A DNA stretch of 64,000 nt from Aggregatilinea lenta (GTDB taxonomy: Bacteria > Chloroflexota > Anaerolineae > Aggregatilineales > Aggregatilineaceae). The DNA is taken from assembly GCF_003569045.1 (NCBI RefSeq), contig NZ_BFCB01000003.1:434001-498000 (forward strand), in the 5' to 3' direction. Shown here one piece after another: positions 1 through 7,182 of this stretch. Below the pieces are notes generated by a model that saw only the letters and a list, made by a program, of their open reading frames with translations, was not told where the DNA came from and made no database searches. A program made the translations under genes and the position numbers. Within the stretch, counting starts at the first letter, position 1; each line of letters begins with the position of its first letter.

Positions 1-795
1 CGCGGCAAGACGACGCGCAATCGTCTGCGTCGCACGGATCTGTTCCTGCTACTCAACGAAGGGCCGCTGGTCCGCGCGGAGGGCGGAGCTTATGACCGCG
101 CCTACTTCGTGGATCTGGGCTACGGCGCGGAGCCGTTCACCACGCTCGAAAGCGCCGAACGGCTGCGCGCGGCGAACCCGCGCCTGCCGGTGCTGGGCGT
201 GGAGATCGACTCGGAGCGCGTGGCGCGTGCCGTGCCGTATGCGGGTGAGGGCGTATTGTTCCGGCTGGGCGGCTTCAACGTGCCGCTGGCGGCGGGCGAG
301 TCGGCGCGGATCATCCGCGCGTTCAACGTGCTGCGCCAGTACGAGGAAGGCCAGGTGCGCGAGGCGTGGCAGGTCATGGGGCGCACGCTGCTGCCCGGCG
401 GCGTGCTGATGGAGGGTACGTCCGATCCGTTTGGGCGGCTCTGGGTTGCCAACCTGCTGCGGCGGACCGGGGATACGCTGGTCTATGAGGGGCTGCTGTT
501 CAGCACGAATTTCCGCTGGGGATTCGAGCCGCGCCTGTTCCAGCCTGTGCTGCCCAAAAACTGCATCCACCGGATGCTGCCCGGTGAGCCGATCAACGAC
601 TTCATGGACGGCTGGCACCGCGCCGCGCGCGAGACGGTGGCGTTCAACGAGTGGGGGCTGCGACAGTGGTTCGAGGCCAGCGCGCACGCGCTCGTCGCGC
701 AAGGCTTCCGGGTGGATGGGCGGCGCAAGCTGCTGCGGCGCGGCTTCTTGGTGTGGAAGGAGTCGCCGCACGGCGATGCGCTGATCCCGCTTTAG
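1..795 (+). CDS. Class I SAM-dependent methyltransferase-like protein (5' end outside window)
   Basis: The frame is open from the first base of the window, so the N-terminus is missing; the 264 visible codons end in TAG at 793-795. A glycine-containing nucleotide-binding segment (VDLGYGAEP, about residue 36 of the visible part) followed by LGVEID looks like motifs I and II of class I methyltransferases. The rest is a mixed alpha/beta region with no diagnostic motif, so the substrate is unknown. It converges on the minus-strand mobA gene with only 12 bp between the stops. The internal GTG at 109 is not a likely start because the SAM motif lies across it. Confidence 0.6.
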   Translation, partial: RGKTTRNRLRRTDLFLLLNEGPLVRAEGGAYDRAYFVDLGYGAEPFTTLESAERLRAANPRLPVLGVEIDSERVARAVPYAGEGVLFRLGGFNVPLAAGESARIIRAFNVLRQYEEGQVREAWQVMGRTLLPGGVLMEGTSDPFGRLWVANLLRRTGDTLVYEGLLFSTNFRWGFEPRLFQPVLPKNCIHRMLPGEPINDFMDGWHRAARETVAFNEWGLRQWFEASAHALVAQGFRVDGRRKLLRRGFLVWKESPHGDALIPL

Positions 796-807
796 GCGCG
801 AGGGGGA

Positions 808-1425
808 TCAGCCGGGGTTGTCGGCGGTGAGGTGGTTCGCAGCGTCCAGCTCGTCGGGCGTGTTGATGTTCATGAACGACAGCCCTTGCGGATCGACCTG
901 CCGCGTTTCGGCCTCGTCCACGTAGCGCACTTTCACGCGGTCGTAAAACCCGAACAGCTTCAGCCGCCCCGCGTCGATCTGCTCGCGGATGACGGGCATG
1001 CACGCCTTGCTGTAAATGGCGAGCGTGCCCTGCGGCAGATCGCCCACGCGCGGCGCGATGACGTCGTAGGGGCCGGATGGCTCCGCGCGCAGCGTATTCA
1101 TGTGCCGCAGCAGCGCCGGGCTGATGAACGGCATGTCGCACGCGACGACCAGCACCGCGTCCGTGCGGCTGTGATGCAGCGCGGTCAGCACGCCGCCGAG
1201 CGCGCCCTTGTTGGGGATGAGGTCGGGGTAGGCGGGCAGATTCAGGTGCGCGAACTGCTCTGCCGAGTTGGTGATCAGAATCGTCTCGTCCACGCCGGGG
1301 ACCTGCGCGATCCGGGCGAGGATGTGCTCGATCAGCGGGCGGCCTTGCAGCAGCACGAATGCTTTGTTTTGCCCCATGCGCGAGCTTTTGCCGCCCGCCA
1401 TGAGCGCTACGGTTAACCCTGACAC
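808..1425 (-). CDS. mobA: Molybdenum cofactor guanylyltransferase MobA
   Basis: MobA transfers GMP from GTP to molybdopterin to make the bis-MGD cofactor of DMSO-reductase-family enzymes, in the cytoplasm. The N-terminus shows the nucleotidyltransferase signature LMAGGKSSRMGQNKA with the GTP-binding loop. Further on are ACDMPF, which holds the metal-binding Asp, and PQGTLAIYS. The C-terminal FMNINTPDEL is typical of the family. I prefer the GTG start at 1425, just before the first beta strand; the frame extends to an ATG at 1476, but neither start has a good ribosome-binding site. About 205 residues is normal for MobA. It could serve the molybdoenzyme encoded at 29669, although the two genes are not linked. 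Confidence 0.85.
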   Translation of the reverse strand: MSGLTVALMAGGKSSRMGQNKAFVLLQGRPLIEHILARIAQVPGVDETILITNSAEQFAHLNLPAYPDLIPNKGALGGVLTALHHSRTDAVLVVACDMPFISPALLRHMNTLRAEPSGPYDVIAPRVGDLPQGTLAIYSKACMPVIREQIDAGRLKLFGFYDRVKVRYVDEAETRQVDPQGLSFMNINTPDELDAANHLTADNPG

Positions 1426-1566
1426 GATCCCGTCACTTTGCCTGCTTAACGTCCGGCGCAAACGAATGAAAAGCATAGCGCATCTTGGGCGATGTGTCAG
1501 GTGTAAGTGCGCACTTAAAACGCGGCGCGGCGGGGTGTGGGGCGGTTCGGCGCGGGGATGGACGCG

Positions 1567-1935
1567 TCAGCCGGCGTTCAGTTTGTCGTTGACAATCCTG
1601 AGCAGCTCGTTTGCTTCGAAGGGCTTGGTGAGGTAGTGGTCGATGCCCAGCGCCAGCCCGCGCTCGATTTCCGACTGGCTGGCTTTGGCCGTCATGAACA
1701 CGAACGGGATCGAGGCTGTCTCGGCGGACTGCCGCAGCAGGGCCAGCACGCCGTACCCGTCCAGCACCGGCATGCGGATGTCGCATATGATCAGGTCAGG
1801 CAGGTGTTCGCGCGCCGCCTTCAGCCCGGTGACGCCGTTCTCGGCGTCGAGGATGGTATGCCCTTCAAATTCCAGCAGCTTGCGCAGCGTGCGCTGCAGC
1901 ACAATCTCATCTTCGATGATCAGGATGGTCGCCAT
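1567..1935 (-). CDS. Single-domain response regulator (CheY-like receiver)
   Basis: This is a stand-alone receiver domain of 122 residues. It begins ILIIEDE (acidic pair E8/D9), has the phospho-acceptor Asp at about residue 52 in LIICDIRMP, FVFMTAKA with the conserved Thr, and HYLTKPF with the conserved Lys. There is no output domain, so it probably signals by protein contact. No kinase is adjacent on the same strand; the kinase at 2349 is divergent, separated by a 413-bp intergenic region, and has its own full-length partner. Start ATG at 1933-1935. Confidence 0.88.
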   Translation of the reverse strand: MATILIIEDEIVLQRTLRKLLEFEGHTILDAENGVTGLKAAREHLPDLIICDIRMPVLDGYGVLALLRQSAETASIPFVFMTAKASQSEIERGLALGIDHYLTKPFEANELLRIVNDKLNAG

Positions 1936-2348
1936 TGTGATCTAGCTTTCGGGCAGGCGCGGTGCGCCGTATGTCGTCCTTCCGCCCCGCCAGGTTGAAC
2001 AAGGACACTTGCAATAATGGATTTATGTGTTTCTGTGCTACGCCGAGCCAACCCTAATGGAGACAGAGGGGATATGCTACCTCTGAACCCGGTTAGGCGG
2101 ACTGCTATAGGTACATTTCGAGATACGACCTCATTAGCCATGAACTTTAACATATAGTTGATAATCAATCATTAAAAATTTACAGTTTATAGTTGTAATT
2201 TAGCTGGTATTGATGTAGACACGCGCCGCATCGGCGTGCGGATGCCCGGTTTGTCCCGCGCTGCCCGGCGGTCATGCTTCCGCGCGCGGCGAATTATTAC
2301 AATCATCACTGGACAAATTCCCGCGCGAACGGGAAAGTAGAGCTATTG
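1936..2348. other. Divergent intergenic region, AT-rich in the middle
   Basis: This region separates the receiver gene (minus) from the histidine kinase (plus) and holds no convincing gene. About 2135-2215 is clearly richer in A and T than its surroundings, as expected for promoters. At 2049-2097 there is a small two-stem structure: an inner stem CAGAGG/CCTCTG and an outer CCTAA/TTAGG. I could not match it to a known riboswitch or to a terminator. Confidence 0.5.
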
Positions 2349-4019
2349 ATGGATTACTGTGTGGCGAGACACGAACGCGTGAAGCGACCGACTATCTGGG
2401 AAACGTTCTGGCTGTGGGCGGGTCGTGTGCCGCTGCGCACCAAAATCATCGGCATCGTCATTGCGCCGCTGCTGATCCTGGGCACGACGATGGCGTGGTG
2501 GGTGCGCAACGAGCTGGGAGGCTGGCTGTCGTACCTGCTCAGCGAGGAGCGCGTCGCCCAGGCGATGTCGGTCGGCATGCGCGGTGTGCTCATCGTCACG
2601 CTGATCGCGGCGATCTCCGGCCTGGGCATCGCGTGGTTCCTGACGTGGCTGCTGACGCGCCCCGTGCTGCAGATCACCCACGTGGCGACCAGCGTCAAAA
2701 ACGGCGATCTCTCGCTGCGCGCGCCGGTGTGGGCCAACGACGAAATCGGCGGCCTGGGACGCGCATTCAACGCCATGATCGACAGCCTACAGCGCTCCCG
2801 CCAGGAGCTTGAACAGTCCAACCAGCAGCTCACCGAGCGCAACAACGAGCTAGGCGTGCTTTACGATCTGGCGCGCATCGCCGGGCGCCCGCACACGCCG
2901 GGATCGGTGCTGGGCTACAGCCTGCGGCGCGGCCTGGACGTGATCGAGGCCGACGCGGGCATGATCATCTCCTTTGCGGGGGACACACTGTCGATTGCGG
3001 CCAGCTTCAACCTGTCGCAGGTGTTTTTGGAGATCGGCACGCACGATCCGGAGGCGATGACGTTTTTCCGCACGCTGACCGAGCACGACGAGGTGTGCTA
3101 CATTCCCGACATCGCGGCCCACCCCGCCGCGCCGGAGTCGCTGATCGTGGCGAGCCAGCGCGAAAGCCTGACGACCTACGTGCTGGTTCCGCTGCTGTCC
3201 AAAAACACAGTGCTCGGCGCGTTGGCGATCCTCAGCGCGCAGCCGATGGTGCTTGACGAACGCAACCAGCGCCTGTTGGCGGGCATCTGTGGGCAGCTCA
3301 GCGTGACCATCGAGAACAATCACTTGTGGGAAGAACTGAAGCAAAAGGAGCGCCTGCGCGCGCAATTGCTAAGCAAGGTCGTGTCCGCGCAGGAAGACGA
3401 GCGCCAGCGCATCAGCCGCGAGCTGCACGACGAAACAGGCCAGGCGCTGACCTCCCTGCTGATCCAGCTCAAGATTTTGGAGCGCCAGAACACGCTCGAC
3501 GCGATGAAGTCCCAGGTGCAGGAGATGCGCAACGCCACAGCGCAGACGCTGCAGGAGGTGCGCCGTCTGGCCGCCGACCTGCGCCCGGCGGCACTCGACG
3601 ATCTGGGGCTGATCGCCGCGCTGGAAAGCTATATCGAGGAATACACGCGGGCGACCGATATCCCGGTCAGCTTCAAGACGCAGCACCTCGAAAACGTGCG
3701 GCTGCCGCACAACGTCGAGATCACGCTCTACCGCGTGATCCAGGAGTCGCTGACGAACATCGCGCGGCACGCCGAGGCGACGCACGTTGAGGTGTCCCTT
3801 GCGTTGGAGCGCAGCACGATCCGTGTCCTGATTGTGGACAACGGCTGCGGGTTCGACATCGAGCGCACCCTGGGCGCGGATGAGCGCGGCCTGGGGCTGC
3901 TGGGAATGCAGGAGCGTATCGAGCTGATCAGCGGTACGCTTAAGCTGGAATCACAGTCGGGCCAGGGCACGCGCATTCAAATTCAACTGCCGGTCCTGGA
4001 AGAATCGTATCAGGGTTGA
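2349..4019 (+). CDS. Membrane sensor histidine kinase, NarX/NarL-type (HAMP-GAF-HisKA_3)
   Basis: The kinase has two N-terminal transmembrane helices (about residues 30-52 and 78-105) with only a short stretch between them, then a HAMP linker, a GAF-like domain, a HisKA_3 dimerisation domain with phospho-acceptor His360 (ISRELHDETGQ) and a HATPase_c domain (VDNGCGFD, GLGLLGMQER). The short extracytoplasmic loop suggests that sensing is by the membrane or GAF part. An ATG at 2274 is in frame, but 2349 is preceded by a better purine-rich stretch. The gene ends 1 bp before the response regulator and heads a run that continues into rdhA1. It is therefore the likely sensor for that dehalogenase, comparable to the RdhS/RdhT pairs near rdhA genes in Dehalococcoides. 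Confidence 0.85.
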   Translation: MDYCVARHERVKRPTIWETFWLWAGRVPLRTKIIGIVIAPLLILGTTMAWWVRNELGGWLSYLLSEERVAQAMSVGMRGVLIVTLIAAISGLGIAWFLTWLLTRPVLQITHVATSVKNGDLSLRAPVWANDEIGGLGRAFNAMIDSLQRSRQELEQSNQQLTERNNELGVLYDLARIAGRPHTPGSVLGYSLRRGLDVIEADAGMIISFAGDTLSIAASFNLSQVFLEIGTHDPEAMTFFRTLTEHDEVCYIPDIAAHPAAPESLIVASQRESLTTYVLVPLLSKNTVLGALAILSAQPMVLDERNQRLLAGICGQLSVTIENNHLWEELKQKERLRAQLLSKVVSAQEDERQRISRELHDETGQALTSLLIQLKILERQNTLDAMKSQVQEMRNATAQTLQEVRRLAADLRPAALDDLGLIAALESYIEEYTRATDIPVSFKTQHLENVRLPHNVEITLYRVIQESLTNIARHAEATHVEVSLALERSTIRVLIVDNGCGFDIERTLGADERGLGLLGMQERIELISGTLKLESQSGQGTRIQIQLPVLEESYQG

Positions 4020-4020
4020 T

Positions 4021-4680
4021 ATGACGCAAACGACTATTTCAATTTTGTTGGCTGACGATCACGCCGTGCTGCGCGCCGGGCTGCGTGTGCTGCTCAATGG
4101 CGAGCCGGACATGACGGTGATTGGCGAGGCGGGCAGCGGCGACGAGGCCCTGCGCCAGATCGAGGCGTGTCGCCCTGACGTGGTCGTGCTCGATCTGTCG
4201 ATGCCAGGCATGAACGGGCTGGACGCGCTGGAACGCATCACCGCGCAGTACCCGCAGACACGCGTGCTGGTGCTGACCATGCACGCCGACAAGCAGTACA
4301 TCCTGCGCGTGCTCCAGGCGGGCGGCGCGGGCTACGTGCTGAAAAGCGGCGCGGACACCGAGCTGATCCACGCCATCCGGCATGTGTCGGCGGGCGGATC
4401 GTACCTGTACCCCGACGCGACGCAGGTGCTGCTCGACGAGTATCGCGGGCACAAGGAACCGGTCGAACAGGACACGCTCGATCTGCTCAGCGAGCGCGAG
4501 CGCGAAGTCCTGCGCATGATCGCGCTGGGCTACGGCAGCCGCGAGATCGGGGAGATGCTGTTCATCAGCCCCAAGACAGTCGATACCTACCGCCAGCGCG
4601 CTATGGAAAAGCTGGGCCTGGAAAGCCGCGCCGACATCGTGCAGTACGCCCTCAAAAAACGGCTGCTCGACGCGGAGTAG
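4021..4680 (+). CDS. NarL-family response regulator
   Basis: The N-terminal receiver has the acidic pair in LLADDHAVLRAGLR, the phospho-acceptor Asp in VVVLDLSMPGMNG and the conserved Lys in GYVLKSGAD. The C-terminal LuxR-type helix-turn-helix contains LSEREREVLRMIALG and SPKTVDTYRQRAMEKL. Its 219 residues are normal for the family. It is the cognate regulator of the kinase ending one base upstream. The small membrane protein follows 6 bp downstream and overlaps rdhA1, so regulator and dehalogenase are probably co-transcribed and the system may be autoregulated. Confidence 0.9.
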   Translation: MTQTTISILLADDHAVLRAGLRVLLNGEPDMTVIGEAGSGDEALRQIEACRPDVVVLDLSMPGMNGLDALERITAQYPQTRVLVLTMHADKQYILRVLQAGGAGYVLKSGADTELIHAIRHVSAGGSYLYPDATQVLLDEYRGHKEPVEQDTLDLLSEREREVLRMIALGYGSREIGEMLFISPKTVDTYRQRAMEKLGLESRADIVQYALKKRLLDAE

Positions 4681-4686
4681 CGCCGT

Positions 4687-5094
4687 GTGGACGAAACCAG
4701 AGTGACTTCAATGCCTTCTTCGCCCCAGGATAAGTCTCAATCACCGCCCGATTACGTGCTCAAAGTGGAACACGCGCCACTGTACGTGTGGCTGGCGCGT
4801 CTCACGTGGGTGATCATATTGATCGTCTTGCTGGAATTCGACGTCACCAGTTGGCAGGAGCGCGAGCCGCACGCCGCGATCCTGGCGACCGCGCTGTTGA
4901 TCGTGCTGCTGCTGGCGGGCATCCTCGTCGAAGTGGTACGGCACGTCGAGGCGCGCTCGCCCTACAACCGCTCGGCGTCACGGTACGAGTTGCCGGACGA
5001 CGAACCGGTTGACGATCTGGACGCTTCCTTCCCGGCGTCGATGGACAGTCCCTATTCACCGCCCATTCATAGCAGCATCAAGGATGTCCTATGA
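4687..5094 (+). CDS. Small two-helix membrane protein preceding rdhA1
   Basis: This 135-residue protein has two hydrophobic helices (about residues 32-52 and 63-84) and a hydrophilic, Ser/Pro/Asp-rich C-terminal tail. I do not recognise the family. The start may be GTG 4687 or ATG 4711. Its stop overlaps the rdhA1 start (ATGA at 5091-5094), which implies translational coupling. Classical RdhB anchors have three helices and follow rdhA, as the gene at 8602 does. This protein is different, but it may serve as the membrane partner of RdhA1, which has no rdhB downstream. That role is inference from position only. Confidence 0.7.
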   Translation: MDETRVTSMPSSPQDKSQSPPDYVLKVEHAPLYVWLARLTWVIILIVLLEFDVTSWQEREPHAAILATALLIVLLLAGILVEVVRHVEARSPYNRSASRYELPDDEPVDDLDASFPASMDSPYSPPIHSSIKDVL

Positions 5095-6476
5095 GTAACG
5101 ACATTAAGATGAGCCGGCGCAACTTCTTGAAGAACGTGGGGATGGCCGGCGTGACGGCAGGCGTCGCCGGCTCGACCGGGCTGACCCTCGCCGGAGAAGT
5201 GTTCGGCAGCACGACCTCCGGCGGTGTGTACCGCCGCCCGTGGTGGGTGCGCGAGGTGGACGAGCCAACCACTGGTATCCGCTGGGAGCAGATCAAGCGC
5301 GTGGACGCCTCGCAAGATACGCTGTTCGGCAACGTGTTGGGACGCTTTGCCAGCGAGGAAGAAAACCGGCGGCTGGTCCAGGTGCGCAGCGATCTGCTGC
5401 TGGAACGCCTGAACGCGGAAGAGCCGGGCTACATGCTGAAGGACCAGGCGCTCGAAAACGCGGTGCGGCAGACGCGGACCGCCATCCCACGCAGCTTCCT
5501 GGGGGCGCAGCGCGCGCTGACCCCGGAGCAGCGCGGCGTGCCGCGTTGGGAAGGCACGCCTGACGAGGCGGCGCACATCGTCAAGGTGGCGCTGCGACAG
5601 ATGGGCGCGGCCAGCGTGGGTATCGTGCATCTCGACGAGCGCACCCGCAAGCTGATATACGCCGTCGATGCCGACGGCAAGCGCATTGAGTTCGAAGACG
5701 TGGAGCAGGCGTACGAAACCGCCCAGAAGCGTGTGATCCCTAACCGCGCCGAGTGGGTGATCGTCTACGCGGTGCAGATGTCCGAGGACGCGCTGCGCCG
5801 CGCGCCGACCAAGATCGCAGAGTTCGGCACGCAGTCGGCCTACCAGCGTGGGCTGCTGATCCAGAACGGGCTGCAAGAGTTTCTGCACGGCCTGGGCTAT
5901 CAGGGCCTGGGCGAAGTGGTGCTGAACGGGCTGGGCATCAGCCCGGCGCTGGCGGTGATGGGCGGGCTGGGCGAGCTGTCGCGCCAGAACCGCGTGATCA
6001 CGCCCGAATATGGCCCGATGGTGCGTCTCTTCAAGCTGGTGACCGACCTGCCGCTGGCGGCGGACCGGCCCATCGACGCGGGCATCACGCGCTTCTGCAA
6101 GACGTGCAAGAAGTGCGCGGAGGCGTGCCCGCCCAGCGCGCTGAGCTTCGATACGGAGCCGGGCTGGACACCGGTGGGCGAGTGGAGCAACCCCGGCCAC
6201 CAGGCGTGGTTCGAGAACTCGCTGCGCTGCCGCCGCTTCTGGTACGAAGAGGCGGGGACCAACTGCGGCATTTGCTTCGCGGTGTGCCCATTCACCAAGC
6301 AGGGCAAGAGCTTCATGCACCAGTTCGTGCACATGCAAATCGCCACCGCGCCCACCGTCAACTCGCTGACGCGCAGCATGGACGACGCCTTTGGCTATGG
6401 CGTCCGCAAAGATCCTGACGCGTGGTGGAACCTCGACCTGCCAGAATACGGCATCGACACGACCAAAGGCAAGTAG
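5091..6476 (+). CDS. rdhA: Reductive dehalogenase catalytic subunit RdhA1
   Basis: RdhA enzymes remove halogens from organohalides using a corrinoid and two [4Fe-4S] clusters, and are exported by Tat to the outer face of the membrane. This protein (461 residues) has a twin-arginine signal (SRRNFLK, residues 9-15) followed by a hydrophobic stretch. A central RdhA domain comes next (PRWEGTPDE, ITPEYGPMVRLFKLVTDLP). Two Fe-S motifs follow: C336-x2-C339-x2-C342-x3-C346-P, then C380-x11-C392-x2-C395-x3-C399-P. Length and motif order match Dehalococcoidia-type RdhA. It is clearly paralogous to RdhA2 (7183). The substrate cannot be read from sequence. A strong terminator follows at 6514. Confidence 0.93.
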   Translation: MSNDIKMSRRNFLKNVGMAGVTAGVAGSTGLTLAGEVFGSTTSGGVYRRPWWVREVDEPTTGIRWEQIKRVDASQDTLFGNVLGRFASEEENRRLVQVRSDLLLERLNAEEPGYMLKDQALENAVRQTRTAIPRSFLGAQRALTPEQRGVPRWEGTPDEAAHIVKVALRQMGAASVGIVHLDERTRKLIYAVDADGKRIEFEDVEQAYETAQKRVIPNRAEWVIVYAVQMSEDALRRAPTKIAEFGTQSAYQRGLLIQNGLQEFLHGLGYQGLGEVVLNGLGISPALAVMGGLGELSRQNRVITPEYGPMVRLFKLVTDLPLAADRPIDAGITRFCKTCKKCAEACPPSALSFDTEPGWTPVGEWSNPGHQAWFENSLRCRRFWYEEAGTNCGICFAVCPFTKQGKSFMHQFVHMQIATAPTVNSLTRSMDDAFGYGVRKDPDAWWNLDLPEYGIDTTKGK

Positions 6477-6513
6477 CTCCGCCAGTTCCCCTCAGAATAC
6501 ACACCTTGTTAGG

Positions 6514-6555
6514 CGGCTCTGTCAGGCTTTTTCCGACAGGGCCGTCTGCATTTTT
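6514..6555 (+). terminator. Intrinsic terminator after rdhA1
   Basis: A long hairpin, CGGCTCTGTCAGG (6514-6526) pairing with CCGACAGGGCCG (6533-6544) around a six-base loop, is followed by TCTGCATTTTT. It lies 37 bp after the rdhA1 stop and separates that transcript from the riboswitch-controlled operon. Confidence 0.75.
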
Positions 6556-6614
6556 CTGACGGCGTCGTACGCAATCCACGGCGTTTTCCCGACAGACAAT
6601 CTGCCCCCTCCTGA

Positions 6615-6643
6615 CAGACAAGAGCGGCTCCATTTTGCATAAT
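6615..6643 (+). promoter_or_regulatory. Putative sigma70-type promoter of the riboswitch transcript
   Basis: CAGACA (6615-6620) and CATAAT (6638-6643) are separated by 17 bp and sit just upstream of the cobalamin aptamer. The -35 match is only four of six, so the call rests partly on position. Confidence 0.4.
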
Positions 6644-6660
6644 AGGGACCATCAGCAGTA

Positions 6661-6795
6661 AACGACGCGATGGTAGAAATAGGTGAAGGCTGCCGGATGC
6701 GTCGGGGGGAAAACCGGTGCAACTCCGGTGCTGGGCCGCAACTGTGAGGCCGGATAACTTACCCGGTCAAGTCAGGATACCCGCTGCGAGACTTA
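6661..6795 (+). promoter_or_regulatory. Cobalamin (B12) riboswitch aptamer
   Basis: The conserved core of the cobalamin family is present in order: GCCGGATGCG at about 6690, GGGGGAAAACCGGTGCAACT, CCGGTGCTGGGCCGCAACTG, then the B12-box-like GTCAGGATACCC at about 6771. Bound corrinoid should change the folding of the RNA just downstream, where an intrinsic terminator begins at 6811. The element lies between rdhA1 and the fmdB-like/rdhA2/rdhB genes on the same strand, so it controls a corrinoid-dependent dehalogenase operon rather than B12 synthesis or uptake genes. Exact 5' and 3' limits are approximate. Confidence 0.93.
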
Positions 6796-6810
6796 TCTCT
6801 ACGAGCCTAG

Positions 6811-6851
6811 AGAGCTGGATTATTCCCTCAGGGGAATAACCGGCTCTTTTT
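6811..6851 (+). terminator. Riboswitch expression-platform terminator
   Basis: AGAGCTGGATTATTCCC (6811-6827) pairs with GGGAATAACCGGCTCT (6832-6847) over a four-base loop, with one bulge and one mismatch, followed by TTTTT. A competing six-base-pair hairpin, TCTCTA/TAGAGA (6797-6802 with 6807-6812 or nearby), overlaps the base of the 5' arm and could take part in switching. The terminator lies 20 bp before the first start codon of the operon. Confidence 0.85.
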
Positions 6852-6871
6852 CGTTATGGAGGAAGGGACCT

Positions 6872-7117
6872 ATGGCAACGTATTCGTACCGCTGCCGCGA
6901 CTGCCAAACCCTATTCCAGGTTCAGAAGCCAATGGCCGAGATCGACGCGGAAACATTGTGCCCCGCCTGCGGTGCAGCCGAGACGCAGCGGTTGATTTCA
7001 GCAGTAGCGGTGTTCTCGTCGAGCGCCGATGGTCAGCGCCGCGCCCTGGCTGGCGCGCCGAGCTGCGGCAGTTGCGGGATGGCTGCAACGGGCTGCACGA
7101 GCTGCGGCCCGCATTAA
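6872..7117 (+). CDS. FmdB-family small zinc-ribbon protein
   Basis: The 81-residue protein starts MATYSYRC, the hallmark of FmdB-type zinc ribbons, with C-x2-C near residues 8-11 and a second C-x2-C near 31-34. An additional Cys-rich tail (SCGSCG, GCTSCG) could hold a second metal or be disordered. The ATG at 6872 has a GGAGGAAGG ribosome-binding site; an upstream ATG at 6856 is in another frame. It is the first gene behind the B12 riboswitch, 65 bp before rdhA2. The family is loosely tied to regulation or maturation, and no specific function is established. Here a role linked to RdhA expression or cofactor insertion is only a guess. Confidence 0.85.
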   Translation: MATYSYRCRDCQTLFQVQKPMAEIDAETLCPACGAAETQRLISAVAVFSSSADGQRRALAGAPSCGSCGMAATGCTSCGPH

Positions 7118-7182
7118 TCGTCCGGTAATTCCGATCGGCTAAATAGTCTTTATCCGTTCAATGTCGCTGAAGGAGATTCAAT

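Noticed and set aside
2274-2348. ATG 2274 as start of the first histidine kinase
   Set aside because: It adds 25 residues with no family likeness and no ribosome-binding site; ATG 2349 is better placed, though not certain.
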